Below are positions 62,328 to 64,000 of a stretch of DNA of 64,000 nucleotides, piece after piece. The notes under the pieces are model-generated. The model saw only the letters and a list, made by a program, of their open reading frames with translations, had not been told where the DNA came from and ran no database searches. Made by a program: the position numbers and the translations under genes. Location: positions 62,001 to 126,000 of the forward strand of contig JAKTTT010000023.1 in assembly GCA_030581615.1 (NCBI GenBank), in the 5' to 3' direction. Source of the stretch: Alloascoidea africana (lineage: Eukaryota > Ascomycota > Alloascoideomycetes > Alloascoideales > Alloascoideaceae). The number at the start of each line of letters is the position of its first letter. The first letter of the stretch is position 1.

Positions 62328-62722
62328 TCAATAGTGGCAGTAGAATTAAGGACAAGGTTTTATCAGAAAGCTTGGCAGACCTGTCCAAGATCTGAAAATC
62401 AGACACTGAAACCTTTTTCGGGCAACGCACATAGACACAAGCAAATAATTATCCTGAAATCTTTATTATATGAATGTAGGAGCAGGCGTTCCGAGAAAGA
62501 GTTGGCAGAAGCAGAGTCTCTCAGGCAAAGGAACTCGCCGCTGCTGTCATGTATTGTTGTGTATCAGATGAAACTTCCCAAAAGGGAAGCCCACCACTAT
62601 TTGGCCTTTAATACTGACATCCCAGCCATCAAGCCATTTAGTCCCCGCCTCTTGTCTCTTTTTCTCTTTTCATCATCTTCCTCTTCAACAAAACACGTTG
62701 GATAGTCGATGGCCTTTTAGTC
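62328..62722. other. Intergenic: MFS 3' flank and promoter of the RING gene
   Basis: A pyrimidine-rich block (about 62646-62690) lies just before the next ATG. The 123-residue frame at 62334-62705 has no recognised features and is not called. Confidence 0.4.
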
Positions 62723-64000
62723 ATGTCGTCTTCAGAAGCAGAAATATCGACGTCTTCGGCTTCGAGCACATCCTCGATTTTGTTCTTCGTCTCCATCGGC
62801 ATTGGCGTTACCATCATTGGAGTATTGTAAGAACCCTGGATTCCAACCCCCTTTGATGATCTCTAACGTTGTTTCTTCTTCTAGTACCTACTTTTCAAGC
62901 AGATACATTATACAAAGGCGCAGACGTCCAGATCTCGAGGTGATCCTCTCTGACACTTTCCGCAACTATCACCATGAACGAGGCGGAGCGCCAAGAGCAA
63001 GAACAAGACCTCCAAGGCCACGAAAGAAGCTGAAAAGGCTACTATCACCTGAACAAGTGGACAAATTATTCCCCAGTTGCCTGTACAAAGAAATCCAAGA
63101 TGACATAGGCGTTGACATTACGAACCAGGCCATCGATATTTACGATCGACCTGATTATGGAACGAGTGGCCATGATTTGGGTCCCGAGGATGGTATTGAC
63201 GAAGTTGTTGATGACAACAACGACAACCACAATGAAGGCTCTTCAAGAAATGATTTAACAACCTGTACAAGTAATACTATACTAGATAAAAAGGATTCCA
63301 TCTCATTCAAAGAAGTGGACAAGAAGAGCATGGACGAATGCTCCATTTCAGAAGAAGCAAACTTAGAAACCAAGGATAGCTGCTGCGAGCTTGAAATGAG
63401 AGCGGTTGAACAACCCCATCTAAATCACAAATGCTCAAAGAATAAAAAACGAATGTCTCGATTTATGAAAAGATCTGAGAATGTTACCGTGCTCGGACCA
63501 GAAGTCTCTGATGATGAGGGTGGTTCGAAATCTGAAGATGAGCTAGCAACCCGATATCAAAAAGAACTTGAGATGAGAAAGGACTTGGGAACTGGGAATG
63601 AAGAACATAAAGAAGTTTTAAATTTTAACGCATGCCATATTTACGAAATTGACAAGTGCGCTATTTGCATAGACTCGATGGAACCCGAAGAAGAAATTAG
63701 ACTCCTAAGCTGTGGTCATATATTTCATAAGGAATGTATTGATCCTTGGCTCACAAAAAGAAATGCTCGTTGTCCACTTTGCAAAAAAGATTTTTACCAA
63801 TTTGTGAAAGCCGAAAACGAGACAAACAATTCGGCTTTGGATGATGAAGGAAATAATGGTAATAGGGTGATGGAACAAAACAGTGAAATTCCTCTCCCTT
63901 CTACCAGATCCGATCGGTATCCTCCAAGGAACAACAACACACAACAAGAGAATTCGGCTCCGTCTGCTGGCAGATCTTTAAAGAGCATATGTTCCAATAC
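62723..64000 (+). CDS. Membrane-anchored RING-H2 protein (probable E3 ubiquitin ligase), 2 exons, 3' end outside window
   Basis: Exons 62723-62826 and 62885 to beyond 64000; the 58-nt intron has GTAAGA, CTCTAACG and TTCTAG. At least 406 residues. A Ser-rich start (MSSSEAEISTSSA) precedes one membrane helix SILFFVSIGIGVTIIGVFTY that spans the splice junction, then a basic segment (QRRRRPD). An acidic linker follows. The RING-H2 is complete: CAICIDSMEPEEEI, LLSCGHIFHKECIDPWL and RCPLCKKDF, nucleotides about 63659-63792. After it a polar tail continues off the edge. Known single-pass RING-H2 proteins of this design ubiquitinate membrane proteins in the endomembrane system; the target here is unknown. 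Confidence 0.85.

Overview
The window reads as one nuclear contig of a budding yeast (Saccharomycotina). Signs are compact genes, short introns (about 50-110 nt, one of 287 nt) with GTAAGT/GTATGT/GTATGC donors and CTAAC/CTAAT branch points, fungus-specific proteins (Sec2, Bni1, Avt2, Mds3, Tom70, Pmp1) and AT-rich intergenic DNA. CTG codons fall on conserved leucines (e.g. the LFDKDG EF-hand of PEF1), so the standard code is used rather than the CUG-Ser code. Intron frequency is higher than in Saccharomyces cerevisiae, which would suit an early-diverging lineage; the genus cannot be fixed from this sequence alone.

Layout. 1-846: 5' part of a basic amino-acid permease (CAN1/LYP1-like). 1727-5031: TOG-domain microtubule polymerase (STU2/XMAP215 family). 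6522-15943: SEC2 and the formin BNI1 head to head, a polarised-growth pair. 16460-27164: AVT2-like vacuolar transporter, a large RING-H2 protein, GAPDH with a GC-rich promoter, and a CorA-type Mg transporter (ALR/MNR2). 27165-35064: a 7.9-kb stretch with no intact protein gene. It holds tRNA-Thr(AGT), tRNA-Gly(TCC), decayed LTR/Ty3-Gypsy fossils arranged as inverted and direct repeats, a near-perfect 201-bp-arm palindrome, and a 210-bp TA-flanked inverted-repeat element related to pogo/Fot1 transposons. 35065-36753: an arylsulfatase strikingly like bacterial AtsA. 36933-38415: two small, intron-rich genes of unknown function. 38563-50619: NUP85 (with an FG-rich N-terminus), VMA3 (five exons, one of 13 nt), SNU13, PEF1, MDS3/PMD1. 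51982-57503: TOM70, a possible Vid24/Gid4-like protein and a conserved fungal membrane protein with an N-terminal SAP/HeH-like motif. 58481-64000: a spliced 39-aa PMP1-type H+-ATPase proteolipid, an MFS transporter and the start of a membrane-anchored RING-H2 ligase.

Functional themes are housekeeping and scattered: polarised exocytosis and actin (SEC2, BNI1), transport and pH/ion homeostasis (CAN1-like, AVT2, ALR/MNR2, VMA3, PMP1, MFS), ubiquitin ligases (two RING proteins, possibly the Vid24-like one), mitochondria (TOM70), nuclear pore (NUP85) and RNA processing (SNU13). The accessory interest lies in the gene-free fossil region (a possible centromere-like or fragile locus), the bacterial-like sulfatase beside it, and several very small exons and spliced micro-proteins that simple ORF calling misses. 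Gene names rest on recognised motifs and remembered family sequences; no database search was run.
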